Source: Tolypeutes matacus
Lineage: Eukaryota > Chordata > Mammalia > Cingulata > Chlamyphoridae
Direction of reading: 5' to 3'
DNA: 64,000 nt
Assembly (NCBI GenBank): GCA_026826555.1
Contig: JAKSZT010053999.1
Coordinates: 240,652-304,651 of the forward strand
The notes under the pieces were generated by a model. The model did no database searches. It was not told where the DNA came from and worked only from the letters and a program-made list of their open reading frames with translations. The translations under genes and the position numbers were made by a program. Positions 1 to 11,575 of this stretch are shown here, one piece after another. Each line of letters begins with the position of its first letter. Within the stretch, counting starts at the first letter, position 1.

Positions 1-100
1 AATTTCATTTCTTCAAACAGCAGCATAATATTATGTTGTATGTACATACCAAATTTTGTTTATTCATTCATTGGTTGATGGACATTTGTGTTTTTCCAAA
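1..100 (-). mobile_element. L1 3' UTR-proximal fragment, reverse
   Basis: The text around 'attcattggttgatggacat' is the antisense of the conserved block near the end of mammalian L1s ('atgtccatcaa...'). The same L1 resumes at 709, so this is the left part of an element split by the LTR between them. It has no coding capacity. Confidence 0.75.
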
Positions 101-708
101 CTATTGTTTAGGAATTCCAGAAAGAGATATTGCATTATGTTTATAATCTTGTCTGTTTCTTTGTGCTTATTAGATTGCATTATCTTGAGAGGTTTCACTT
201 TTACTTGATTGGGCCACATCAGTAGGATGTTGAGTCCCTGCCTGCCATAGAGAAAATGATACAGCAGAAGAGTTTTGATGCTGTAATTTTCGATGCTGGA
301 GCCCTGGAAAGTAAATACACATGAGAAGAACACAGAGGAATAGAGACAGTGCCATAAACAACTCAGAGGCCCTGGGAGGAAAGAGAGCCTGAGAGACTAC
401 AGCTGAATTTGTGGAGAGAACATAGCAACTGAGCCTAGAGAGAAATGAGCCCTGGGAGAGAGATGAAACATACCCCAGCCTACAGCCTACAGAAGCTGGG
501 ACCACAGAGCCTTAAGAAGAAGAGGAAGGCTGGACGTTTGCAGAAGGCAACCATCTTGCTCCAACACATGGGAACAGACTTTGGTGAGAGAAGTAATTTA
601 CACTTTATGGCACGGTAACTGTAAGCTTCTACCCCAAATCAATACCCTTTTAAAAAGCCAACAGACTTCTGGTATTTTGCATCAGCACCCCTTTGGCTGA
701 CTAATACA
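101..708 (+). mobile_element. Solo MaLR-type LTR, forward, inside an L1
   Basis: The 3' end reads 'gcatcagcacccctttggct' followed by 'gactaataca', the ending shared (in either orientation) by the elements at 7920-8555, 14295-15120, 20258-20748 and 63777-64000. It ends in CA as LTRs do. The body is purine-rich, with 'ccagaaagagat' near the start and 'cagcatcgat'-like decay inside. There is no internal coding part, so it is a solo LTR of the non-autonomous ERVL-MaLR class. The left edge (101-105) is approximate because the flank is diverged. The L1 reads through from 100 to 709 if this piece is removed. Confidence 0.75.
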
Positions 709-1690
709 CCATCTTATGGCAATTATGAATAATGCCACTATGAACATTGGTGTGTAAATATATATTTGTGTCCTTGTTTTCAGTTCTTCTGGAGACATTC
801 CTAGTAGAGGGATAGCTGTATCATATAGAAGTTTTTTATTTAGTTTCCTGATATATCACCAAACTACCTTCCACAGAGATTGCACCTTTCTGCATTCCCA
901 CCAACAGTGAAGAGCTAATTCTATGTTTCACATCCTCTCCAGAACGTGTAGTTTTCTGTTTGTTCATTTTTTTTTTAATAATGTTCATCCTATAAGTTGT
1001 AACATGATATCTCATTGTCCTTTTGATTTGCATTTTATTAATTACTATTGATATTGAACTTTTTTCATGAGCTTTTGGCCATTTGTATTTTGTCTTTGGA
1101 AAAATATTTAAGTCTTTTACTCATTTTTTAAATTGGATTACTTTTCCTATTATTGTTGAGTTGTATCATCTATAAGATCGAAATTAAACCCTTATTGATA
1201 AATATTCTCACATTAAGTAGGCTGCTTTTTCATTTCCTTGAGAAAGTCCTTTGAAGCACAAAACTATTTAATTTTTAAGAGGTCCTGTTTATCCACGTTT
1301 TCTTTCATTGCCTATGCTTTGGATGTAAAGTTTAAGAAACCACCAACTACCACCAGTTATTAAAGATGCTACCCTACATTTTCTATTAGGAGTTTTATGG
1401 TAATAGCTTTTATATTTAGGTCTTTCATCCATTTTGAGTTAATTTTTGTATAAGGTGTGTGAAAAGGGTCCTCTTTCTGTCTTTTGGATATGAATGTCCA
1501 GTTCTTCCAGCAACATTTGTTGAATAGACTCTTCTGCCGCAGTTGGGTAGTGTTGAGAGACTTGTCAAATATCACTTTACCACAGATGTGAGGATCTATT
1601 TCTGAACAATTTGGTTCCACTGGTCTATATGTCTATCTTAATGCCCATACCACGGTGATTTTAATGCTGTAGCTCTTCCAGAAGTGACTA
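709..1690 (-). mobile_element. L1 fragment, 3' UTR into ORF2 C-terminal part, reverse
   Basis: This continues the L1 begun at 1-100. Going rightwards it runs from the 3' UTR block 'ggcaattatgaataatgcca' through 'cattcccaccaacagtgaag' to ORF2-derived antisense text such as 'ggtctatatgtctatcttaa' near 1620-1640. Short open frames here (for example 836-1033 and 1369-1620 minus) are broken ORF2 or UTR frames, and no intact reverse transcriptase remains. Confidence 0.85.
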
Positions 1691-1785
1691 TGTATGTTTG
1701 GGAAGGAGGCAGGGAGGAAAGGTTTTCTTTCATTTTGGGAAGGAGAATCCACATGTCTCTTAGGTGATTCTCAACTTACACAGTA

Positions 1786-2030
1786 ACTTTTAAGAAGCTT
1801 TAGATTACATAAATGTTACATGAAAAATATAGGGGATTGCCGTATACCCCACCACTACCCCCCCACACTTTCCTACATTAGCAACATCTTTCATTAGTGT
1901 GATACATTTGTTAAAATTGACAAACACATATTGAAGTATTGCTACTAGCTATGTTCTACAGTTTACATTATAGCTTACATGTCATTTTAGCATTTATTCT
2001 TCATCTATGAAGTGAAATATTTTGTATTTT
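1786..2030 (-). mobile_element. L1 3' UTR subfamily A, 3' end only, reverse
   Basis: It opens with 'tttagattacataaatgtta' and continues with 'catctttcattagtgtgata', the signature of the A subfamily repeated at least eight more times in this window. Only the last ~240 bp is kept, a typical 5' truncation. Confidence 0.85.
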
Positions 2031-2729
2031 AACACCTCATAAATTGTGACCTAAATTTCATTTCTGCAACTTCTAGAGAGATTTTTATAGTGTTAATTAT
2101 TGATAATTATTATGAGAATGATCATATTTTGGAAATAGAATTTGTTGAAAACTGCATTAGATAACTTCTTATATGTTTAACAAAAGCCTAAAAAATCTGT
2201 CTTTATTGAAAAAAAATGAAGATAATGGTAAATATAGCTTTATACCTTACAGGAATATACAGTATATTTCATGCTACAAAAAAAAAGGTGAGGAATTGAA
2301 CGTAATTAATATGTTCATTGGTCAAAATCAGTCAAAGCTTAGGGTAGCTAAATAAATAACAACATTCTCTTTGTAAGTCAACTTGTACATAAATTATGAT
2401 TAGTCTTTATGTATTCAGAGCTTATTCTCTGAATCAGACCTTAGAATCTTATGGAGTTTTCACTACTGGGTATTTCAGACATTTGTAAATCCAATCACTT
2501 CTGTTTTCCTTCTACCTATTTCCACCTGTAATGGGAATGTCTATCTTAAAAGTGAACCACCAATTTATTTAGAAATGAAAAAAATTATAAAATAGGTTTA
2601 ACAAGCCCATTGGTGGACATGATTTTTGCTCCAGGACAACTGAAACCCATAACTTACTTTGAGGAAATTTTGGACAGAGTTGTTACTGAAGTGACTTAAG
2701 GCTATGGCTATTGGGAAGAAGTGTACACA
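2031..2729. other. No recognised feature
   Basis: AT-rich sequence. The 60-codon frame at 2173-2355 plus is Lys/Asn-rich and has no family signature, so I do not call it a gene. I see no repeat family here. Confidence 0.5.
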
Positions 2730-3245
2730 CTTTGCATCTGGAAAACAAGCCATTTGGATTCCTGAAGAAGACTGCAATGGGTTGAAAGAAGCACCCCAAC
2801 AAAAGACATGTCCTTAAACTTAATATGTTCTCCAGTGTTCATGGGCCCATTTGTAAACAATAATTTTAATATGCTAAAGTAAACGATGGTGTGTATTCCT
2901 TTTTCAATATGGTCTTCTGATATCCTATTCTGGTGTGGTCAAATGAATCAATGTGGGTCTTAAACATATTACAAGAATCCTTAAAGAAAGAAGATGGAAT
3001 TCCTTGGAAAGCAAATGGGCAAAGCCAAAGAGATAGAGATTGCCATGAGAAAGGAGACATAAGGCAAGAAACAACTAAGAATTGTGGAAGGGTAGCACCA
3101 GAATACTATAGATTCTGAGACAAAGCATAATCTTGCTGAACCCTTGATTTGAGACTTCTGGACTCTGAAACTGAGCCAATAAATTATTTTTTAAAAGTCT
3201 TCCCTTTGTGTAGTATTGTCATAGCAACTCTGGAAAACTGAGAAA
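2730..3245 (+). mobile_element. Old MLT1-like MaLR LTR, forward
   Basis: The right end has the MLT1 layout: 'gagacttctggactctgaaa', then 'gagccaataaatt', then 'gtattgtcatagcaactctg'. These match the 'cttctagcctccagaact...aataaa...tatagcagccc' ending of MLT1 LTRs. The left edge is uncertain. The two short overlapping frames at 2866-3118 are LTR text, not genes. Confidence 0.65.
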
Positions 3246-4099
3246 AAGCCAATCTTGATACATTGAATACTTACTGAGCTAAATGGACATTTATGGTGAT
3301 ATTTTATGTTAATCTTGTTGGAAGTTGGCCTTCTGTAAGGTTTCCTGTAGTTGTTTATGACAGTGTCTTCAAATTACTATTAATTTCTTGTTTTTGTCTC
3401 CCATGTTGCTTTGAGCTAAGAACTTCTGAGATAGAACTGTGTCTTGAACATATCTCAACAGTAATCTACTGTTGCTATACTGAATCACAATTGATTATTT
3501 ATGAATGGAAGAGACTAGAGGTGGTGGAATTGAGTACAGAATATTTCATTATGTGGGAATAGTTGTTAATAAAGTTTTAATTTCTTTTATTTTTTTTTCA
3601 GGTTAGTATTCCTTGGTTATAGAAAACCTCTGGGTGTATTTAACAATGACTCTCAAAGTTTCACTCTAAGCACATGATAGGATTCTTATTTGTTATAAGC
3701 CTGATAGTGTTGGAGACCACAAAGATATCATTCCCATCTGTCTGACAGTCACAAGCTATCCCATGTTCACATATACCAATTGCTTTTAATTACCATGTAG
3801 GTTATCTACCAGTGTATGGTTTCAAAGCTTCCTTTCCAGGTAATAAAATATCAGCTATAATTCTGTGTATTTTACTGCCCCATATATATTGGAGTGGCAA
3901 TTTATCCCCAAACCACAATTCTGATAAATTCAATAGAATTGGTGGATATTTAATTATTCAAGCTTTTCCTGTTGTAGTGACAAGGGTGATGACTTTCAAA
4001 ATTTTTATATATATTTTATATATCATAGTTTAATTCTAAATTGCTTTTATCGTTGAAAGATAGCTGTGTTGTATATAAAACCTTAGGTTGACTGTTGTT
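3246..4099. other. No firmly recognised feature
   Basis: AT-rich. Frames at 3293-3562 and 3812-4033 plus lack any domain signature. Some wording ('caatagaattggtggatatt') hints at very old L1 sequence, continuing the reverse piece to the right, but I cannot support it. Confidence 0.4.
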
Positions 4100-6060
4100 T
4101 TAGTCCATTTGTTTTAGGATTTAGAAAATGCAATCCAAATGCATCCTGGCTTCCTTTTTTTTTCTGATGAGAAGTCACTTGTAATTTTATTGGGGTTGCA
4201 CAAATATCATGGAATGTTTTCCTTTCCTGGTTTCATGATCTTCTCTTTGGTTTATATTTAGATAGTTTAACTATGACCTATCTAAGAATGGATCTCCTTG
4301 CTTTATTCTACGTGGAGTTCACTAACCTTTGCAGATGGGTTGATTCATGTTTATAATGAAATCTGGAAAGATAACAATGGTATATTTAAATAATTTTTCG
4401 ACTCCATTTTCTGAACTACTGACAATTCAGTTATTTATATGTTGGTACAATTAGTCATTTCTTATATTTCTCGTGTATTCTTTTCCTTTTTTCTTTTTTT
4501 CCTGTTATTCATATTGCTTAATATCTATCATTCAAACTTCAAGTTCTCTGATTATTTATTAGTACTACTCACATAAACTGTTTAATACTTTGAGGGAATT
4601 TTTCACTTCAGTTATTACAATTTTCAAACTTCATGATTAACATTAGGTTTATTAGTTTTTCTCTTTAAATTTAAAAATATATTAAAAAAACTCAGTTTAT
4701 TCATATTTGGTAAGTTGATATCTGATAATATATTTTCATTGTGTCTTCCTATACTCCTTTCATCATGGTTGCTTTTAGCTCTTTGAATCTATTTACAATG
4801 TCTATGTCAATGTCTTTTTAAGTGCAACATCAAGGGACCTTAAAGGGCAGATTCTATTACATGCTTTTTTTATTATTTTTTTTTTTATTTATTTTTATTG
4901 TGGTTAAAAATCAAAATTCTCACAATACATACAAACATTTGTAAAATGATATATAAATATACACGCATATATGTGTATTTGCTTACAAAATGTTATTTAT
5001 ATATATATATACACATATATTTTAAGAGGTGCTTAGATTACCCAAAATATTACACGGAACCCATAGAAAACTAGCAATAGATCTTCCGTATGATCCAGCA
5101 ATTCCACTGCTGGGTATATACCCAGAAGAACTGAAAACAAAAATACAAACAGATATATGCACACCAATGTTCATTGTGGCATTGTTCACCATGCTTTTTA
5201 TATGATAGTGTGCACGTTTGTGTTTATGGGTCATATTTACTATTTACATATCTGAAGTTTCTGTTGAAAATTAGACATATTAGATAATTTAATGTAGTCA
5301 CTGGGCATTGATAGTCTTCTTATTTTTTTTTTGGTTTGATTATGTTGTTTGTTCACTCGTTTTTTATTCAGTAACTTGAGTAGACAAATTCATTAAAATC
5401 ACTTTTCTGCAGTGTGCAAACTCAATGTCACTTCTCAGTGTGTGCAATCTTGGGCCTACACAATTCTCCTCAATCTCCCTTACTATAGCATAATTGTGAT
5501 TTTTATCTCATGTGTGGTCTGCCTTTATTAGTGCCACACTCACATGTTCAGTTCACCCATATGTTCAGTTCCACTAATTGCTTATGATTTTCTGCATTGT
5601 TTCCATCATTGTGATTAAACATAAATTTTTCCTCTATCTTTTCCAATTATTTCAAGCTTCTTTGCTGGAAAAGACATTGACGGCAGTGTTTGAGTTTTCC
5701 TTTGATGACATTTGTCTTCTCACTAATCAATTTGCCTTATTATATCTTTGTGTATTTTCTAGCTATTCTCCTGTATTAAGCGTGGACAACATAGAGCTAC
5801 TGATCTTTTCCATATGTTAACCACAATATTTGCATTCCTACTGAACACACCCTTAGACTTGAATTTCTTTACAACCCATATAAAGTCATTCTCCAAGGGG
5901 AGAACACAGAATTCTTTCTTCTTATTGCCTGGCTTTTCTCCATGGCAGAAACAAGTATGGGCCCTGATAATTTTGTTAATAGATGCTATATTTATGTCAG
6001 CAAGAGAAAAGCCAATTTGTAACCATCTTCAAATGGAATATGTTCTCACAGTTCACTAAT
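4100..6060 (-). mobile_element. Old L1M 5'/ORF1-region fragment, reverse
   Basis: 'cttgctttattctacgtgga', 'gcagatgggttgattcatgt' and later 'tgttgaaaattagacatatt' follow the order of the antisense L1M ORF1/5' region, which in other mammals reads 'acttggagttcattgagctt' and 'ttgttgaaaactggacattt'. The element is strongly diverged and is interrupted at 4871-5189 by a younger L1. Frames at 5578-6059 plus are antisense noise. The right boundary is soft. Confidence 0.5.
4871..5189 (-). mobile_element. L1 subfamily B insertion with inverted 5' part
   Basis: The left part (4871 to about 5062) is the antisense B-type 3' end: a T-rich tail, then 'caaaattctcacaatacata', then 'aagaggtgcttagattaccc'. The right part (about 5063-5189) is L1 sequence in the opposite, forward sense ('ccagcaattccactgctggg', 'tatatacccagaagaactga'), which normally lies upstream of this 3' UTR. 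The insert is flanked by near-identical repeats, 'catgctttttt' at 4860 and 'catgcttttta' at 5190. Opposite polarity between target-site duplications is the mark of twin priming during L1 integration. Confidence 0.8.
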
Positions 6061-7074
6061 TGAATTCTTTGTTTTAACATTAATGGTAGTCAACATAAGT
6101 ACATATCACTCAGTAAAGCATGTATTTTACATAGTTTTCAAAGCTAATAAATATAGTGCTTTCACAGTTCATTAAGTAGAATGTTAAATATCTCAATTTA
6201 ATATATACATTCAATGAAATTCACCAGCTTATTGGTAGTGAAAATTGATAATGCATTAATTTCACTGAAAACATATTATCAATTATAAAAATGCTCAAGT
6301 TATCCTTTTACTAAACCAATGAGGGAGGTCTGATTTTACTTTCATTAATTGAGATGGCTTTTTCATGTTAAAATTTGTGGAAGGGATATATGGACAGAAC
6401 AGATAATCCAGAAATAGAGCCATAAATATGTGATTATTTGTATGACAATTCAAACTTTGCATAACAGTTTGAGAATGTGCTCCTTTTTCCAATAAAGTAT
6501 AGAGTAAATTCAATGTATATGGAAGGAATCAATAAATTTGATATCACACACATCATATATGTAAAGGAAATCCAGGTTTGCTATAGAGCAATAATTTAAA
6601 AAATAGTTTCAAAGATAATATACAGGTATATCTTCTTTACTGCAGAATTTATTTGCTAAGATATAAAAACACTAATGAAAAAGAAAAGGACTGGTAAAAA
6701 ATGACTACACTAATTCAATTGATAACTGTTCATAAATGTCAACATTAAGAAGGTGAGAATCCAGTCCAGAGAGGGGATAATATTTTTATCACATACGTAA
6801 GTCTGAATGGATCTATAGACAGATTGTATAATAGACTTTTAAATTTCATTGAGAAAACACTGGACTTATTCAAATTAATAACAAAAAAATCAAAATAATT
6901 TAATGCAGTTAATGAAATGAAGAAATAAAATGATTGAAAGACTTAAATATTTGCAAATCCTCATTATTCTTTTAGGACAGACAAAGTAAAGCTACAAGTA
7001 AAAAGAACTCCGCTAAACAAACCAGCAGACTTTTGAAAATCAGAAAATATATATAATTTAAGTTTGTGGATAAA
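6061..7074. other. No recognised feature
   Basis: AT-rich sequence. The 72-codon minus frame at 6295-6513 shows no family signature. Scattered A-rich text from about 6580 could be very old L1, but I find no anchor. Confidence 0.4.
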
Positions 7075-7409
7075 AAAAAGTTTGTGGAACACTTACAGGA
7101 AGGTGTTTAATTAATACAACTTATTTGGAAAACAGTTTGGATTTACCTAGCAAATTTTAAGATTCATGTACTCTTCGATCTAACAATTATATTCATAGGT
7201 AAACCCTAAAAAATGCATTTCAATTATTTTGGACACATGTACACAAATGGTGGTGGGATTGTTCACAACTGTCAAGGATGAAAGGCATCCAAATATCCAT
7301 CAACAATAGAATGGTGAACACGTAAACATGAAAATAAATTATAATTAAATTTAAAATCTTGTATGAATATCACAAGGAAAATGTCAATCAAAGGAAACAA
7401 GAGAGAGAA
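7075..7409 (+). mobile_element. Old L1 3' UTR fragment, forward
   Basis: 'ttggaaaacagtttggattt', 'gtactcttcgatctaacaat' and 'catccaaatatccatcaaca' follow in the order found in the L1 3' region, where 'gatccagcaattc' and 'ccaaatgtccatcaa' are the usual forms. It ends where the B-type element begins. Confidence 0.6.
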
Positions 7410-7690
7410 AGGCTCCAGGATGTGTAAGTTCATTGAGGGTGGTGGGTCACACTGTGGGAGATGTTTGAGTGGGATGTGGTGGGAGGTGTGGGAGGTGGGC
7501 AACATGGGAATCCCAGTGGGTTCCGTGTAATATTTGGGTAATCTAAGCACCTCTTAAAATATATGTATATATATATATAAATAACATTTTTGTAAGCAAA
7601 TACACATATATGCATATATAATTATATATCATTTTGCAAATGTTTGTATGTATTGTAAGAATTTTGATTTTCACCCATAAAAAAAAAAGA
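7410..7690 (+). mobile_element. L1 3' UTR subfamily B, 3' end with poly(A), forward
   Basis: It begins 'ggctccaggatgtgtaagtt', passes through a GT-rich tract ('gtgggaggtgtgggaggtgg') and 'gggttccgtgtaatatttgg', then an AT dinucleotide stretch, and ends in an A-run at 7679-7688. Copies of the same sequence lie at 48.0 kb (forward) and at 4.9 and 17.3 kb (reverse). The 92-codon minus frame at 7272-7550 is its antisense. Confidence 0.85.
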
Positions 7691-7789
7691 TACATAAACA
7701 TGGTTTAATTTATATTAAATTTTAAAATTTTTTAAATTTTAATTTATTTTTCATATTTAAATATAGTGATGGGAAATTTATATTAAAAG

Positions 7790-9640
7790 TAAAGTAAAAT
7801 GCCCTTCCATTTCTAGTTTTCTGTATGTTTATATCAGGAAAGTGTGATGCAGCCTGTCAAATTATTTTCTCCATCTAATGTGATAGCAATATGTTTTATT
7901 TTATTCTAGTTATGCAGTGTGTGAGAGTTTGAAGTTATTTTGTATGTCCCAGAAAATATCATGTTCTTAGAACTAATCCACTCCTGTAAGTATGAAAACG
8001 TTTGATTAGATTGTGTTAAGATATATTTCGGTAAGATCACTTGATTTACTCTTAGGCCTTTAATTGGAATAAAATAGTGAGGTATGACCCAGGGTCATTC
8101 TCTCACTTCTTGCTGGGGTCTTATATAAACTGAGAACTGGAAGTAGAATTACAGAGAAGACAGCTGCCATTTTGACCCTTCCATGTAAAAGAGCACTCCA
8201 AGATCAGCTACAGCTCAGAGAGGGCCAGGATGCTGGAATCAGCAGAGAAGCTGAGACAGACCCAGGAAGAGACAAGCCATATTCCTTAGTGTTCCCAGCT
8301 GAGTTCAAGGAGAAGGTAAGCCTGAAGGGGGAGGAAGGGACCCTGGCATAGATTGGCTGCCATTTGCCTTGCCATGTGGCAAGAATCCAGGTTCTACCAG
8401 TAGCAGGCCTTTCTTGAGAAAGCATCTCTAAAGGTGCCTTGATTTGGACAATTCATGGCCTTGGGACTGTCAGCTTGCACCCCAAATAAATTCTCTTTAC
8501 AAAGGTCAACCCACTTCTGGTAATTTTGCATCAGCAGCTTTGGCAAATTAAGACAAAGTGCATTAGGTTGAGTGATTTTTGTTTGTTGAAACATGCTTCC
8601 ATTCTGGAATAATTTTGGAGAATTATCTTTTTAACATGATGTTGGATGCTGTTTGCTAGAAATTTATTCATGATCTTTCAGGTATTTTCATAAGGGAAAA
8701 AGGTCAATAATTTGCTCTTCTTGTGACTACTGTCAGTGCAATCCTGGCATTATAGAATGAATTAGGAAGTCTTCCCACCCCACGACATTTTTGGAAGAGT
8801 TTAAAAAGCATTTACGTTAATTTTTGAGTGAGTCAATATGGTCCTGTAATTTCCCTAGTACAAAAGATTTAGATTATTATTTCAATATTGGTACTTGTTA
8901 TAGAGATTTGAGAATTTTTATTTCTACTTGAGTCAATTAGGTGGTTTGTGTATTTTTACTAATTTTTCCATTTATTTAGATTAAATACTTTTTGGCATAA
9001 GTTTTTTCTCATATTCCCTTATAAACTTTTTTATTTCTATAGGTTCAGTATTTTAACTTATGATTTAGGGTATCTACACATTTTCTCTTATTTTATTATG
9101 TCAGTCTCACTAAGGATTTGTCAATTTTATTGAATTTTTTTTCAGAGAATTGAACTTTTTATATTGTTGATTCCCTTAGTTATCTTTCTACTTTCTCTGT
9201 TATCGCCACCAAATTTTCATTCTGTTAAATATGGGATTAGTTGGCTCTTCTTTTCTTAGTTTTCCAAGATGTGAATTAGGTAACTAATTTGTGATATTAT
9301 TTCTTTAGATCTATAGGTATTCATATCTATACATTTTCCTTTGCCACTGTCTTTACTGCATATCATAACTGTTGATATGTTTTATTTTAATTTTCATTCT
9401 TACCCATGTATTCTCTAATTTTTTCTGTCATTACCTATTTAAACCATTGGTAGTTGAAGATGTGCTGTTCAATTTCCAAATATTTAGAAATTTCAGTTTT
9501 CCTTCTCTTATTGATTTCAACCTCCACTCCGTTGTGGTTCAAGATGATACTTTATATAATTCCAATATATTAAAATTTATTGAGACTTGCCTTGTGCCAT
9601 CAAAAATGGTCTATACTGTAGAATTATCCATTTGCACTAT
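7790..9640 (-). mobile_element. L1 ORF2 fragment, reverse, split by an LTR
   Basis: Antisense ORF2 text runs from 'ccttccatttctagttttct' (7803) to 7919, resumes at 8556 ('aaacatgcttccattctgga') and continues through 'tggcattatagaatgaatta' (8746) and 'cattggtagttgaagatgtg' (9445). This is the order of the reverse-transcriptase region and the section upstream of it. All frames are broken. Removing 7920-8555 makes it continuous. Confidence 0.8.
7920..8555 (+). mobile_element. Solo MaLR-type LTR, forward
   Basis: The 636-bp unit starts 'tgtgagagtttgaagttatt' and ends 'tttggcaaattaagaca', with 'ccaaataaattctctttaca' and 'cttctggtaattttgcatca' just before the end, matching the reverse copies at 14295, 20258 and 63777. 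Flanking 5-mers are cagtg (7915-7919) and aagtg (8556-8560), a one-mismatch duplication. The frames at 8204-8594 minus are its antisense and not genes. Confidence 0.85.
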
Positions 9641-10021
9641 AAATAAAATAGTACTTTCTGAACAACAAATTCCATTTATGAAAACCCCAACTGTTAGTCA
9701 CCATTTTAGTAGAACTTTTAACTGGAGAATGTAGGCAAGACAAAGAGATGTACAAATTGGAAAGGAAGAGAATTTTTAAAAATTAAAAATAAAGAAATTT
9801 TATACAAAAGGTAAAATGAAATGCTTACCAATTGGAGAGGGTAATATTTATTTGTTGTTAATAAAAATGCTAGATCAGAATTATTAGAAAAAAACTTCAC
9901 AGATTGCATGCTCTAATATATAGAAAACCCTAAGGAATGCATAAAAGAACTACTAGAGCTTATAACCTATTTCAGCAAAGTGGGGGTACAAGATTAAAAC
10001 TCAAAAATCAACTTCATTTCT

Positions 10022-10388
10022 CCCCCAGGTGTTACATTTACCCCCTACTTGTGACATCATTGTGACTTGCCCCAAGCAAGGATTGTGGCGCCAGACAAGA
10101 GGTGATTTTCCCTCACAAACCCTAGCTTAATCCAGAGCTGATAAAGCAATTCTTATTGCAGCAACCACAGCTCTGGGTAGACAGGCCATCATAATCAGAG
10201 CTGTTACTTAGGCACTTACTTTTGGGATTTGATTTTTTAAGAGTGCAGAATCACAGTTTAGAGGGAATTATATTTCTTGGTCAACAATATTCTTCACGGT
10301 TATTGTATCCAGGGCATGGCAGTGGCCTCAACCTAAAACACGGTTTCTATTCTCATCCTCTGGAATCCCAGACAGCATCGGGAAACTG
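10022..10388. mobile_element. Unidentified 367-bp insertion in L1 ORF2
   Basis: L1 text breaks off after 'caacttcatttct' (ends 10021) and picks up again at 'gcatttctagataccagcaa'. The seven bases catttct occur on both sides (10015-10021 and 10389-10395), as expected for a target-site duplication. The insert starts 'cccccaggtgttacatttac' and ends 'gcatcgggaaactg'. I see no terminal inverted repeats, no poly(A) tail and no AATAAA, so neither an L1/SINE nor a clear hAT element or LTR is supported. The 62-codon frame at 10222-10410 spans the junction and is not a gene. Confidence 0.6.
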
Positions 10389-10499
10389 CATTTCTAGATA
10401 CCAGCAATGAGCAATGTGATGGGTATATTAAGAAATCAATCCCATTTACAATAGCATTACAAAAAATGAAATACCAAAGATTTTTGTGAGGCATTTGTT

Positions 10500-11575
10500 A
10501 TAAATTATAAAAGAATATCATAAAAATCTTACTAATAACTATAGTCCATATCTTACATTTGTATTTTCCACCAAGCCCCACTCATTATTTTTTTTTAATA
10601 CAATTTTTTATTTTTATTTTTTAAAATACACAGATTACATGAATGGTATATAAAAAATATAGGGGATTCTCTTATGCCCCATTCCCAACCCCTCCACATT
10701 AACAACATCCTTCATTAGTGTGGTACATTTGTTATAATTGGTGGACACATTTTAGAGCATTGCCACTAAACGTGGATTATAGTTTACATTGTAGTTTACA
10801 CTCTCTACCACACAATTTTGTAAGTTATGACCAGATATATAATGGCCTGTATCTGTCAGTGCAATGTTATTCAGGACAATTCCCAAGTTCCAAAAATGTC
10901 CCCATATTACACCTGTTTTTCCCTCTCCCTTTCCTCAGAACCTCCAGTGGCCACTGCCTCCACACCAATGATAAAAGTTCTTCCATTGCAAGAATCACAA
11001 TAAGTCTATACCAGAATACCAGTAAGTCTACTCTAGTCCATTTTTCATTCCCTAATCCTGAGGATTCTGGGATGGTGATGCCTACTCCACCTCTGATCGA
11101 GGGGGGTTTAGATCCCATGGGGCAGATCATCCCACTCATTATTTTTAAAAATATGTTTTATTACAGAAGTTATGAACATACAAAACAATCATGTACATGT
11201 GTAGAATTACCATACAACACCCCTTCATCAGCATATCACACTGTGGTGGAACATTTATTACAGATTATGAGATAATATCATCAGACTATACCATCAACCA
11301 TGGTCCACAGCCTACAACTGGTACACATTTTCCATATTCCCCCATTATCATCACAGTACATCTTTGGCATAGATGCATGAATATTACAGTATTGCTGTTC
11401 AACACAATCCATACGTCACACCAGTTGCATTTTTTCCATGCTTCTCCACATTAACACCACCCTTCAAAGTGTTGGTGGTGAGTTGATTTATGGGACCCTT
11501 GTGTGATGTTATGCATGTTTATTTTATGAGTTCACAACTTTTACTATACACTTATGTTTATGCATGTTCTTGAAT
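10500..11575 (-). mobile_element. Old L1 3' UTR pieces (C-type and related), reverse
   Basis: The left stub (10500-10592) has 'aactatagtccatatcttac', also seen at 49.05 kb. After the nested A-type element, C-type text resumes at 11131: 'ttattacagaagttatgaac', 'gagataatatcatcagacta' and 'catctttggcatagatgcat'. The same C-type text recurs at 12031-12420. The 87-codon frame at 11191-11454 is C-type UTR. Confidence 0.65.
10593..11130 (-). mobile_element. L1 3' UTR subfamily A with 16-bp target duplication, reverse
   Basis: A T-rich tail (from 10593) is followed by 'acacagattacatgaatggt', 'ttcattagtgtggtacattt' and 'cagaacctccagtggccact', ending near 'ggtttagatcccatggggca'. It is flanked by identical 16-mers 'cccactcattattttt' at 10577-10592 and 11131-11146. 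The long 185-codon frame at 10718-11275 plus, the longest in the window, lies antisense across this UTR and runs into the flanking repeat, so it is spurious. Confidence 0.9.

Noticed and set aside
4985..5020. TA microsatellites (also near 7560, 17335-17415, 26300 and 48185) as independent features
   Set aside because: Most lie at the same place within B-type L1 3' UTRs and belong to that element; only the one near 26300 stands alone.
10718..11275. 185-codon plus-strand open frame, the longest in the window
   Set aside because: It lies antisense across an A-type L1 3' UTR and continues through the target duplication into the C-type repeat. Related frames appear at other UTR copies (for example 34399-34626 and 58041-58277 minus), so it is a by-product of the repeat.
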